A stretch of DNA of 8,821 nucleotides, from the NCBI GenBank assembly GCA_020027365.1, contig JAHRAJ010000026.1, positions 1-8,821 on the forward strand, given 5' to 3'. Source of the stretch: Cenarchaeum sp. (GTDB lineage: Archaea; Thermoproteota; Nitrososphaeria; Nitrososphaerales; Nitrosopumilaceae). The notes beneath the pieces are model-generated. The model worked only from the letters and a program-made list of their open reading frames with translations, did not search any database and was not told the DNA's origin. Both the position numbers and the translations under genes were made by a program. Of the stretch, positions 1-5,903 are shown in pieces. Within the stretch, counting starts at the first letter, position 1, and every line of letters begins with the position of its first letter.

Positions 1-83
1 AGGATGGTGCACTCGGACTTGCGGCGCGCCTCGTTGTTGTACAGCGTCACAAACAGGTTTGCAATAACGTTGGTGGCCGGCAT
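1..83 (-). CDS. rps8: Ribosomal protein S8 (uS8), N-terminal fragment
   Basis: Small-subunit protein uS8, which binds the central domain of 16S rRNA. Only the first 27 codons and two further bases are in the window; the gene continues past the left edge. The visible protein begins MPATNVIANLFVTLYNNEAR, which matches the archaeal uS8 N-terminus as I remember it (start MP, then NVIANLF and the LYN-EARRK segment). The ATG at 83 lies 9 bases after the S14 stop codon. An AGGTGATG Shine-Dalgarno sequence (91-98), formed by the last codons of S14, sits 7 bases upstream, so the two genes are probably translationally coupled. S14-S8 is the standard archaeal spc-operon order. Confidence 0.9.
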   Translation of the reverse strand, partial: MPATNVIANLFVTLYNNEARRKSECTI

Positions 84-92
84 CTCACATCA

Positions 93-272
93 TCACCTGT
101 TCTTGCGGAATCCCAGCGATCCCGCCACCTCTCTGAAGCAGCGCCTGCATATCATCAGGTCGTATTTCTGTATGACGGCCGTATAGTCCCCGCACCTCTT
201 GCACCACCTCGAGCCGCGCCCAAACTCGTGCTTTTTGCGTCCCGTCGCCTCGTAGGACCTGTCCTTTGCCAT
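93..272 (-). CDS. rps14: Ribosomal protein S14 (uS14), short zinc-binding form
   Basis: Small-subunit protein of the 30S head. The reading frame is 59 codons plus TGA and starts MAKDRSYEATGRKKHEFGRG. Four cysteines form two CxxC-type pairs (C24, C27, C42, C45), the zinc-ribbon signature of the archaeal/eukaryotic S14 family, and the protein ends SLGFRKNR, a typical uS14 C-terminus. The ATG overlaps the L5 stop codon by one base (TAATG), and only a weak Shine-Dalgarno-like GGGGTTGA precedes it, so translation probably depends on coupling to L5. A longer open frame over the same bases (85-291) is a shadow: its product has no family features, while this frame has the full S14 signature and the expected order between L5 and S8. 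Confidence 0.95.
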   Translation of the reverse strand: MAKDRSYEATGRKKHEFGRGSRWCKRCGDYTAVIQKYDLMICRRCFREVAGSLGFRKNR

Positions 273-865
273 TATGCAACGTCAACCCCAAACTCTGTCT
301 TTATGTAATTCTTTGCCTCTTCCCGCGTGATCACGTGCCTCTTGCCGACGCGGGCCTTGTGCTTGCTGCGCTTGCGCACCCCGTACCCGGGCCGGGCCAG
401 CGTCACCGACACGTCCAGCCCCAGAATCCCGATCTGGGGATCGTATTTCACGCCCGGAATGTCGATGTGCTCGCCAATCCCGAACGAAAAGTTGCCAAAG
501 TCGTCAAACGACCTGCCGTTCACCGTGTTGCCCTTGGCCTCCAGCAGCCTCTTGAGCAACGCCACGGCGTCCTTTCCCCTTGACGTCACGGCAACCCCGA
601 TGGGCTCGCCCTTGCGAACCCCCCAGTCCCTAAACGTCTTTCGGGCCGCCCGCGTGTTGGGCTTTTTGCCGGATATCTGCTCTAGACACTTTTTGCCAGT
701 CTCTATCGCGTCCCCGGACTTGCCCACGCCCATGTTGAGCGCCACCTTTTCGAGATAAATCCTCCGCATGACCTGCCCGCCCTGCGCCGCCGGAGCGGGC
801 TCTTGCGGCCGCCTCTCCTGCACCTGTCCCTGCCCTTGCTGCTGCTGCACGCTCTGCTCCGACAT
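272..865 (-). CDS. rpl5: Ribosomal protein L5 (uL5)
   Basis: Large-subunit protein uL5, which contacts 5S rRNA and helps form the central protuberance. The 197-residue product has the archaeal L5 core from about residue 33, with VALNMGVGKSG (41-51), the GKKPNTRAARKTF segment (66-78), FGIGEHIDIPGVKYDP (128-143) and the LDVSVTLARPGYGVRKRSK segment (150-168). The first 32 residues are a Gln/Pro/Ala-rich extension (four consecutive Gln) that I would not expect in most archaeal L5 proteins. I chose ATG 865 because it makes a TGATG junction with the S4e stop and has AAGGAGG (876-882) 10 bases upstream. A GTG one codon earlier (868) is also open. M33, just before RRIYLEKV, would give the family core alone, but I prefer the start with the Shine-Dalgarno sequence. 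Confidence 0.95.
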   Translation of the reverse strand: MSEQSVQQQQGQGQVQERRPQEPAPAAQGGQVMRRIYLEKVALNMGVGKSGDAIETGKKCLEQISGKKPNTRAARKTFRDWGVRKGEPIGVAVTSRGKDAVALLKRLLEAKGNTVNGRSFDDFGNFSFGIGEHIDIPGVKYDPQIGILGLDVSVTLARPGYGVRKRSKHKARVGKRHVITREEAKNYIKTEFGVDVA

Positions 866-1611
866 CACCCGTCAGCCTCCTTGCCCTGCTGCCTCAGCCT
901 TACCACCGGACTGCCGCCGGCGGTACCGACCACCATCGTATTGTCCGTCTGGATCTCAATCTTCCGGCTTTCAAGCGCCACCAGCGCGCGCCTTGGAAGT
1001 ATGAACGTGCCGGGCTCGATCCGCTCCACAGACCCCGTCTGCCCGGCGTTGGTGCCCTTTGTCACGATTATCTGCGCGCCCTCCTCAAGCCGCAACGTAT
1101 CCACAATCTCCTGGCCGGGCACCCTCATCACACACGTGTCCCCGAGCTTGACATCTGCATCCGTAATCACAGTCCTCCCGTCATGAAACCCAATCTGGGT
1201 GCGCCCGCCCCTTATGCTGGTCTTGGAGGTGACCCTGCACAGCTTTGTCAAACCGTCCCCGACATCAATCTTTATGGGCATCAGCAACGCACCCCTCCCG
1301 GGAACCAGCCTGTACGCCCCATCTATCCCGTCCAGCTCCACCACGTCCATCAGCCCAATCCCGTGGTGCAGCGACTTGCGAACAACCCCGTCGACCTTTA
1401 CCTTGCCTGCATAAATGGCCGACTTTGCCTCGCGCAACGTAGAGACAATCCCCAGCGTGTCCCTCAAAAACACCGCGGTCGGTATGGCCAGCGCCTTGGG
1501 GTGCGGACCCGGCCTGACCGTGACGACAAACCGCTTGTCCTTGCGGGTAATCCCCCAGTACAGCGGCGCCATCTGGCGCTTTAGCTTTTTGCTTCCAGAC
1601 ACGCTAACCAT
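865..1611 (-). CDS. rps4e: Ribosomal protein S4e (eS4)
   Basis: Small-subunit protein found in archaea and eukaryotes but not bacteria, so it is strong evidence for an archaeal source. The 248-residue product has the expected order: a basic N-terminus ([11 protein letters not shown]), an S4-type RNA-binding region at about 43-92 (including [17 protein letters not shown]), the central domain with [12 protein letters not shown], and a KOW-like segment near 178-198 ([20 protein letters not shown]). The length is normal for the family. The frame stays open far upstream (to 2019), but that part is a shadow of L24. ATG 1611 is preceded by GGAGG (1621-1625) at 9 bases and overlaps the end of L24 by 8 bases. 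The stop TGA shares a base with the L5 start. Confidence 0.96.
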   Translation of the reverse strand: MVSVSGSKKLKRQMAPLYWGITRKDKRFVVTVRPGPHPKALAIPTAVFLRDTLGIVSTLREAKSAIYAGKVKVDGVVRKSLHHGIGLMDVVELDGIDGAYRLVPGRGALLMPIKIDVGDGLTKLCRVTSKTSIRGGRTQIGFHDGRTVITDADVKLGDTCVMRVPGQEIVDTLRLEEGAQIIVTKGTNAGQTGSVERIEPGTFILPRRALVALESRKIEIQTDNTMVVGTAGGSPVVRLRQQGKEADG

Positions 1612-2389
1612 GCCTTTCGCCCTCCTCACTACTCTTTGTATCTTGCCCTTTTGCCTCCTCTGCCGTGCCTGCCTCTTCCACGCCGCCTGCACCGTCCCCG
1701 TTCTCTGCCGTGCCTGCCTCTTCCACGCCGCCTGCACCGTCCCCGTCCCGCGCCTGTGATCCGCCGCCGCTACCGGCGTCCCCGCCGCCCCTGATCCAAC
1801 CACCACTACTACCATCATCATCACCATCATGCCCCGCCTGCCCCGCCGCCGCGTCCGGCCTGCCATCATGAGCCCCTGCACCCACGTCCCCGTCATCAGA
1901 GGCGGCGGTGGACGCGGCGGCGGTGGAGACACCCTGCATGCCAGGCCCGTCCCCGGAACCGCCAGTCTTTGGCACGTCCGACCCTGTCTTTGCGCCCTCG
2001 CCGACGCCGGTGCCAGCACCGCCAGCCTGTCTCGACTCGCCCTTTGAACCCTTTATCTTTTTCATCCTCCGCCCGTCCTCGCCGTTTAGATCGGTGACGA
2101 CCAGATTGGACGTATGTATCAGCACGTCAAACTTGCCGCCCTTTGTCTTTTCCCTCTGCGTCCCCTCTATCGCAACCCTGCTTGCCGCCACGTGCACCCT
2201 GCTCACCTTTGCCGTTATCCCCTTGTACTCTCCGCGCACCACCCTGACGGTATCCCCCTCCACGACCCTCACCGATCTAATCCCGTACCTGCCGCGCAGA
2301 TCCGTCGACAGCGAGCTTGACACCTGCGCACTCCTCACCGCATACGACGCCCTGTAAATCATCTGGTTTCTCATCTTTGTAGGCTTCAT
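1604..2389 (-). CDS. rpl24: Ribosomal protein L24 (uL24) with a long low-complexity tail
   Basis: Large-subunit assembly-initiating protein that binds 23S rRNA near the tunnel exit. Residues 1-112 are a recognisable archaeal uL24: [14 protein letters not shown], then a KOW segment at about 42-75 ([20 protein letters not shown]), then [17 protein letters not shown]. The normal protein would end soon after that. Here about 149 more residues follow (113-261), rich in Gly, Ala, Asp, Glu and Ser with few hydrophobic residues, so probably disordered and acidic. Residues 216-245 are two nearly identical 15-residue units. The tail is in frame and ends 8 bases inside S4e, so it is not an unannotated separate gene. 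The start is either ATG 2389 (TGATG with the L14 stop) or ATG 2392 one codon earlier; I prefer 2389, which gives MKPTK. Confidence 0.92.
   Translation of the reverse strand: MKPTKMRNQMIYRASYAVRSAQVSSSLSTDLRGRYGIRSVRVVEGDTVRVVRGEYKGITAKVSRVHVAASRVAIEGTQREKTKGGKFDVLIHTSNLVVTDLNGEDGRRMKKIKGSKGESRQAGGAGTGVGEGAKTGSDVPKTGGSGDGPGMQGVSTAAASTAASDDGDVGAGAHDGRPDAAAGQAGHDGDDDGSSGGWIRGGGDAGSGGGSQARDGDGAGGVEEAGTAENGDGAGGVEEAGTAEEAKGQDTKSSEEGERHG
1658..1747 (-). repeat. Tandem duplication, 2 x 45 bases, inside L24
   Basis: Two directly adjacent 45-base units, 1658-1702 and 1703-1747, are identical at 44 of 45 positions; the only difference is the last base on the plus strand. The unit length is 15 codons, so the L24 frame is kept and the protein carries the unit [14 protein letters not shown] twice. 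The near identity, including third codon positions, points to a recent duplication by slippage or unequal recombination. Confidence 0.95.
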
Positions 2390-2823
2390 CATACCACCAT
2401 CGACGCCAGATTGGCGACCCTCGGCCACTTTTCAGAGGCCTCTGCGGCAACGGGCCCCTTGATGTCAGTCCCCTTTGCCTCTCCCTCGGGGGTCATCAGC
2501 ACCGCCGCGTTGTCCTCAAACGTCACGCGAACGCCGTTGAGCCTCCTCACCGCGTATTTCTGCCGTATGATCACGGCGCCAAACACCTGCTTGCGCAGCT
2601 CTGCCGGCCCCTTTTTGACAACCACGTTCACAAAATCGCCGACCGACGCGGCCGGCAGCCTGGACACGCGCGTCTTGTGCCCCGGCACCATCACAATCTC
2701 CAGTATCTTTGCACCCGAATTGTCTGCACAGCTAATCTCGGCACCTACGGGCAGCGCCTTTGTCACATACGGCCTAAACTCTGCAACCCCCTTGGTCTTG
2801 CCCCTGCTGCGGCCCTGGGACAC
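2389..2823 (-). CDS. rpl14: Ribosomal protein L14 (uL14), GTG start
   Basis: Large-subunit protein at the subunit interface, part of bridges to 16S rRNA and near the factor-binding site. The 144-residue product has the uL14 hallmarks: [15 protein letters not shown] (32-46), [20 protein letters not shown] (61-80), [36 protein letters not shown] (102-121) and the family end [19 protein letters not shown]. The frame is open beyond this start, but the homologous part begins just before [13 protein letters not shown] assign the start to GTG 2823 because it shares one base with the S17 stop (TAGTG) and is preceded by a near-perfect Shine-Dalgarno GGAGGTGA (2831-2838) at 7 bases. The stop overlaps the L24 start. 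Confidence 0.95.
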   Translation of the reverse strand: MSQGRSRGKTKGVAEFRPYVTKALPVGAEISCADNSGAKILEIVMVPGHKTRVSRLPAASVGDFVNVVVKKGPAELRKQVFGAVIIRQKYAVRRLNGVRVTFEDNAAVLMTPEGEAKGTDIKGPVAAEASEKWPRVANLASMVV

Positions 2824-3197
2824 TACCGTCTCACCTCCACTACCACATACGAGACCGACTTTGATATCGGCCTGCACTCTGCCGTCCTGACCACGTCCCC
2901 GCTCCCGACGGTCATGCACGCGGGCACGTGCGCGTGTATCGTACTCCTGCTGCGCGCATACCTCTTAAACTTGCTCATATACGTGGGCGAGTCCTTTTGC
3001 AGCGTGATCGTCTGCCTGGCCTTTGCGCCTGTGGCCACCCCGTCAAACACCTTGCCCCTCACGGACAGCCCCCCGTGAAACGGGCAGTGCGGATCCGCAC
3101 ACCCGTCGGTATCCGGAGGCGTCACGCCAAGCCCGATATCCCGCCGGACCCTCGTCCTGCCGCCCGTCGTCGTCGTCGTAGTCGCAGTCCCAGTCAT
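2823..3197 (-). CDS. rps17: Ribosomal protein S17 (uS17)
   Basis: Small-subunit primary rRNA-binding protein with an OB fold. The 124-residue product has the archaeal core from about residue 20 to the end: DIGLGVTPPD, a CADPHCPFHGG segment (33-43), the first OB strands RGKVFDGVATGAKARQTIT, KDSPTYMSKFKRYARSRSTI, and the family signature GDVVRTAECRPISKSVSYVV (100-119). The first 13 residues are a threonine-rich stretch (six consecutive Thr at 6-11) encoded by an ACG/ACT trinucleotide run. ATG 3197 makes an ATGA overlap with the Rnp1 stop, and GGTGA (3205-3209) lies 7 bases upstream. The open frame to 3497 is a shadow of Rnp1. Confidence 0.95.
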   Translation of the reverse strand: MTGTATTTTTTGGRTRVRRDIGLGVTPPDTDGCADPHCPFHGGLSVRGKVFDGVATGAKARQTITLQKDSPTYMSKFKRYARSRSTIHAHVPACMTVGSGDVVRTAECRPISKSVSYVVVEVRR

Positions 3198-3475
3198 GCC
3201 TTGCTCACCAGCCTCTCCTCTGGACGCCTTGTAATCCTTTCCCCGTCCACGCGCACGCGCTTGCCATCCGGCGTCACAAACACCCACTCTCCGGCCGCCT
3301 TTGGCATGCGCCGGACCACGCCGGCGCCGTCCCGGAGCGCCAGCATCCCCCTGGTCTCGTCCACCACGATCCCGTCCACGCTCATGCCGCCGCCGCCACC
3401 GGTTGCCGCCGGCAACAGCACCTGCGCCTGCATGCCGACCAGCTCGTGGCGCGCCACGTTGTCTGCCGTAATCAT
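3194..3475 (-). CDS. rnp1: RNase P protein component 1 (Rpp29/Pop4 family)
   Basis: Protein subunit of archaeal RNase P, the ribonucleoprotein that removes the 5' leader of pre-tRNA. The 93-residue product matches the Rpp29/UPF0086 family: N-terminal ITADNVARHELVGMQAQVL (2-20), then DGIVVDETRGMLALRDG (34-50), a KAAGEWVFVTPDGKRVRVDG segment (59-78) and the ending RRPEERL. These form an Sm-like beta barrel in known members. A short Gly run (26-30) replaces the more usual residues of the first loop. The start ATG overlaps the L29 stop (ATGA), with GGAG (3481-3484) 5 bases upstream. The position between L29 and S17 is the usual archaeal one. The SUI1/eIF1 gene often found beside it in Euryarchaeota is absent. 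Confidence 0.93.
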   Translation of the reverse strand: MITADNVARHELVGMQAQVLLPAATGGGGGMSVDGIVVDETRGMLALRDGAGVVRRMPKAAGEWVFVTPDGKRVRVDGERITRRPEERLVSKA

Positions 3476-3675
3476 TCGTACTCCATCTCCGTTGCACGCG
3501 TGAGCAGCCTGGCGATGTCGCGCTTTGTGGCCCTGATCTTGCCGCTCTCCTTGCGCAGCGTGCCCTTGGCCGCGCTGGTGTGCAGCTTTGCCAGCTCGCC
3601 GCGCATCTCGCGCACCCTGCGGTGCACGTCCTCGTAGCTCATGTTCCTGATGGCCTTTGTCCTCACGCGGGTCAT
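3472..3675 (-). CDS. rpl29: Ribosomal protein L29 (uL29)
   Basis: Small helical large-subunit protein next to L23 at the peptide exit tunnel. The 67-residue product shows the two-helix family pattern: MSYEDVHRRVREMRGELAKL (12-31) followed by KESGKIRATKRDIARLLTR (42-60), the latter being the conserved IRKxKRxIARxxT-like helix. The start at 3675 gives a short basic leader (MTRVRTKAIRN) and an ATGA overlap with the S3 stop. Met12 is a possible shorter start. The stop overlaps the Rnp1 ATG in the same way, so L29 is embedded in a chain of coupled genes. Confidence 0.93.
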   Translation of the reverse strand: MTRVRTKAIRNMSYEDVHRRVREMRGELAKLHTSAAKGTLRKESGKIRATKRDIARLLTRATEMEYE

Positions 3676-4520
3676 TTCAGCTTGTTCTCCTCCTCTTCCA
3701 GCGTCTCCAGACTCTTCATCTTTTCCTCCTCTTGCACAATGTGCTCAGACTCTGTCTCCGGCACCGCCCCGTCGCCGCCGGTCTTGGCCGCCGCCGCCAC
3801 CGCCTCCTCTGCCTCTGCCTCTGCCGCATCTTTTCCGCCGGCCGCCCCCTCCTTCTTTGTGCCGGCCCGAGCCTTGGCGGCACCAACACCGCCGCCCTTT
3901 TTCTTGCCCGCGCCGCCTGCCGCCGCCTTGTCCTCTGCCCTCATCTCAAACTCTGGCACAATCCTCTCCTTGCGCGCAATCCTGATGCGCACCCCGATCA
4001 GCCCCATCGGCGTCTGCACGTGCGCCACGTCCTCGCTGACCACCATCTCTGCATGGTGGCCCGCCCGCGGAAGTATCCCCTGCGTGTGCTTTTCAAACGC
4101 AGACCTGTCGCCCCTCAGCTTGCCGGACACCGTAATCTGCACGCCCATCGCGCCGCCCTCCATTATCTGCCTCAGCGTCCACATGGTGGCCCTCCTAAAC
4201 GCAATCCCCCTTGATATGTGGGTGGCAATCCTGTTGCACATGACGCCCGGTGACATCTCGGGCTTTTCAATCTCCACCACGGATATCTGCGGGTTTTTGA
4301 GCCCAAACCTGGTGCCCAGCACGTCCGTAATCTCCTTGATCCCGGCACCCTTTCTTCCAATCACAATCCCGGGCCTGGTGACATGCAGCGACACCCGCGT
4401 ACCCGTGGGCGTCTTTGCCATGTCCACGTGGGCAAACCCGGCCTCGCGTATGCGCTCGCGCAGATAGTCCTTTAACAACATCATGTTGTAGTTGTCCTTT
4501 ATCACCTTTTTAACGGACAT
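3672..4520 (-). CDS. rps3: Ribosomal protein S3 (uS3) with a low-complexity C-terminal tail
   Basis: Small-subunit protein at the mRNA entry channel. The 282-residue product has the archaeal N-terminal helices (1-30), a KH domain with the loop VIGRKGAGIKEIT (53-65), and the S3 C-terminal domain (about 95-190), including SRGIAFRRATMWTLRQIMEG and QTPMGLIGVRIRIARKE. From about residue 195 a tail rich in Ala, Gly, Lys and Glu runs to the end: first a Lys/Gly part, then an acidic part ending SLETLEEEENKLK. Archaeal S3 tails vary, but this one is long and repetitive. ATG 4520 follows the L22 stop with one base between and has GGGAG (4528-4532) 7 bases upstream. The stop overlaps L29 (ATGA). Confidence 0.96.
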   Translation of the reverse strand: MSVKKVIKDNYNMMLLKDYLRERIREAGFAHVDMAKTPTGTRVSLHVTRPGIVIGRKGAGIKEITDVLGTRFGLKNPQISVVEIEKPEMSPGVMCNRIATHISRGIAFRRATMWTLRQIMEGGAMGVQITVSGKLRGDRSAFEKHTQGILPRAGHHAEMVVSEDVAHVQTPMGLIGVRIRIARKERIVPEFEMRAEDKAAAGGAGKKKGGGVGAAKARAGTKKEGAAGGKDAAEAEAEEAVAAAAKTGGDGAVPETESEHIVQEEEKMKSLETLEEEENKLK

Positions 4521-4521
4521 C

Positions 4522-4980
4522 TTAAGACTCCCTGACCACCATCTCGACGTGGGTCAGCACGTTGTTCTTGGGGGTCGCCCTGCCCATGGCCCGCGGAATA
4601 AACCTCTTTACCAGCCTGCCCTTGTGCGTGGTGGCATTGACAATCCTCAGCCTGTCCAGATCCATCCCCTTGAACTCTGCGTTTGCCTCCAAGTTGTCCA
4701 GCAGCTTTAGAAACTCCGTCGCCGCCTTTTGCGGATACCTTCCGGCCATCACGCCGGGATCCGACTTGTGCCCGACCTGCTTTTTGTAGCGGCTCATGGG
4801 CACCGCGCTCTGCCCCGTGGCGACCCTGTTTAGAAAATCGCGCGCCCTCTCCAGCTGCATCCCGCTTATGCGGTGTGCAATCTCGCGCGCATGCTTGTGC
4901 GACATGTCCTTTTCCCTGATCGAGGCGCGCACGTGCCTTGTTGAATCGTACCCCTGAAACGCATAGCCAAACCTTCCCAT
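4522..4980 (-). CDS. rpl22: Ribosomal protein L22 (uL22)
   Basis: Large-subunit protein whose long hairpin lines the exit tunnel and which interacts with all 23S rRNA domains. The 152-residue product follows the archaeal family: MGRFGYAFQGYDSTRHVRAS, the SHKHAREIAHRISG segment (27-40), RYKKQVGHKSDPGVMAGRYP (64-83), AATEFLKLLDNLEANAEFKG, and the tunnel-hairpin segment VKRFIPRAMGRATPKNNVLT (124-143). I use ATG 4980 because related proteins, as I recall them, begin MGRF, and GTGATC, complementary to the 16S 3' end, lies just upstream. GTG 4989, three codons earlier, gives a GTGA overlap with the S19 stop and is a reasonable alternative. Confidence 0.95.
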   Translation of the reverse strand: MGRFGYAFQGYDSTRHVRASIREKDMSHKHAREIAHRISGMQLERARDFLNRVATGQSAVPMSRYKKQVGHKSDPGVMAGRYPQKAATEFLKLLDNLEANAEFKGMDLDRLRIVNATTHKGRLVKRFIPRAMGRATPKNNVLTHVEMVVRES

Positions 4981-4985
4981 CTTGA

Positions 4986-5453
4986 TCACTTTAGCGGCAC
5001 ATACAGGCTGGACCTAGAGGCGCCGACCCCCGGGGCCCCATGCTGCACCCTCTTGTTTGTCACCACGTACTCGCCCAGATAGTGGCCGATCATCTCCTCC
5101 CTGATCAGCACCGGCACAAACTCTTTGCCCGAAAACACGTTTACCGTCACCCCCACCATGTGGGGCAGCACGATCAAGTCCCTGACGTGGGTGCGGATTG
5201 GGGTCTTCCCGCCTTTCTGGCCCGACTCTGCATCGGCGGCGGCACCGGCATCGCCCCCCTCTGTGCTTTGCACGCCGCCGGCAATCGCCTTTTTGGCCGC
5301 CTTTATCTCTGCAATAAGCTTGCGCTTGTTGTCCGTAATCCCCCTGGTCAAGGACCTACGCTGGCGGGACGTAAACAGCGCAAACACCTCGTCCAGCGAC
5401 ATTGCCTCCAGCTTGTCGTGCGGTATTCCCCTGTACAAAAACTGCCTGACCAT
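4986..5453 (-). CDS. rps19: Ribosomal protein S19 (uS19)
   Basis: Small-subunit head protein that contacts S13 and the A-site side of the decoding region. The 155-residue product has the archaeal N-terminus [20 protein letters not shown], the [14 protein letters not shown] segment (26-39), and the diagnostic C-terminal block [20 protein letters not shown] (111-130) then [18 protein letters not shown] (132-149). Between them, residues about 55-83 are a Gly/Ala/Asp-rich insertion. The frame is open to 5513, but the start at 5453 is well supported: it begins the family homology and has GGAGGTG (5459-5465) 5 bases upstream. S19 follows a 123-base gap where L2 would normally be, and a TATA-like element lies in that gap. 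Confidence 0.96.
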   Translation of the reverse strand: MVRQFLYRGIPHDKLEAMSLDEVFALFTSRQRRSLTRGITDNKRKLIAEIKAAKKAIAGGVQSTEGGDAGAAADAESGQKGGKTPIRTHVRDLIVLPHMVGVTVNVFSGKEFVPVLIREEMIGHYLGEYVVTNKRVQHGAPGVGASRSSLYVPLK

Positions 5454-5458
5454 TAGGG

Positions 5459-5465
5459 CACCTCC
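5459..5465 (-). promoter_or_regulatory. Shine-Dalgarno of S19
   Basis: GGAGGTG, 5 bases before ATG 5453 and extended by more purines upstream. It matches the 3' end of archaeal 16S rRNA and decides the S19 start against the upstream in-frame ATG at 5513. It suits a leadered mRNA, in agreement with a promoter some 100 bases upstream. Confidence 0.8.
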
Positions 5466-5476
5466 TCCCCCACAGC

Positions 5477-5495
5477 CGGCGGCCGCACACCGCCG
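5477..5495 (-). promoter_or_regulatory. Hairpin in the predicted S19 leader
   Basis: An inverted repeat with 6-base arms CGGCGG (5490-5495) and CCGCCG (5477-5482) and a 7-base loop lies in the gap before S19, ending 11 bases upstream of the Shine-Dalgarno sequence. It would be in the 5' leader if transcription starts from the TATA-like element at 5550-5556. The region is GC-rich, so chance formation is possible; a regulatory role is only inference. Confidence 0.3.
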
Positions 5496-5549
5496 CCGCA
5501 GGCACATCCGCACCCCTGCACCTTTCCATGCTCATACCCTTGTCGTGGC

Positions 5550-5556
5550 AATAAAA
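5550..5556 (-). promoter_or_regulatory. Candidate internal promoter (TATA box) upstream of S19
   Basis: TTTTATT in the context GCTTTTATTGCC is an AT-rich island in GC-rich sequence and resembles an archaeal box A. A start about 25 bases downstream (near 5528) would give a leader of roughly 75 bases before S19. It lies in the only clear gap of the operon, so S19 and the genes after it may form a separately transcribed block. Confidence 0.45.
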
Positions 5557-5576
5557 GCGGGGATTCGGGGGTCATA

Positions 5577-5903
5577 TTAGAGCATTCCTATTTTCGTGGC
5601 CAGATCCCTGGTCTTTTCGACGTTTTCAAACTGGACAAACGCCTTTTTGCCGTATATGGTCCGGGCCGTATTCACCTTTATCACGTGCTCGCCATACAGC
5701 GATTCCACGGCCTCTACAATCTCGGGCTTGCTGGCCGATCTGTCCACGATAAAGCAAATCTTGTTCTCTGCCTCTACCATCGCAAACACCTTTTCTGTAA
5801 TGTGGGGGCGCTTGATTATGCCCATGGCCCTCTCGGTGCTCATCTCATGGGCACCGCCGCCCCGGCGCCCGTCCTTTGCATCCGCCTGCCCTGCCTTGGC
5901 CAT
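5577..5903 (-). CDS. rpl23: Ribosomal protein L23 (uL23)
   Basis: Large-subunit protein at the tunnel exit and docking site for the signal recognition particle. Residues about 25-108 match archaeal uL23: AMGIIKRPHITEKVFAMVE (26-44), ENKICFIVDRSASKPEI, then LYGEHVIKVNTARTIYGKKA (69-88) and the ending DLATKIGML. The first 20 residues (MAKAGQADAKDGRRGGGAHE) are a Gly/Ala/basic extension not needed for the fold. I keep the ATG at 5903 because it forms a TGATG junction with the L4 stop and has GGAGG (5914-5918) 10 bases upstream; Met21 is the alternative. The gene ends with TAA and is followed by the 123-base gap instead of L2. Confidence 0.94.
   Translation of the reverse strand: MAKAGQADAKDGRRGGGAHEMSTERAMGIIKRPHITEKVFAMVEAENKICFIVDRSASKPEIVEAVESLYGEHVIKVNTARTIYGKKAFVQFENVEKTRDLATKIGML

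Noticed and set aside
84..98. GTGATGA at the S14/S8 junction, resembling a C box of a C/D guide RNA
   Set aside because: The motif is explained by the S14 stop codon and the S8 Shine-Dalgarno sequence, and I found no matching D box and stem arrangement.
803..1186. Plus-strand open frame opposite S4e and L5
   Set aside because: It lies antisense to two well-supported ribosomal proteins and its product shows no family features. It is a shadow of GC-rich coding sequence.
1813..1830. CAT/CAC triplet run as a separate repeat element
   Set aside because: It is part of the low-complexity tail of L24 (encoding Asp, Gly and Met/His-like alternatives in other frames) and is imperfect, so it is covered by the L24 entry.
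3580..4467. Long plus-strand open frame of 295 codons opposite S3
   Set aside because: The product is Ser/Pro/Ala-rich and mirrors S3 codons on the other strand. S3 on the minus strand has clear KH and C-terminal domains.
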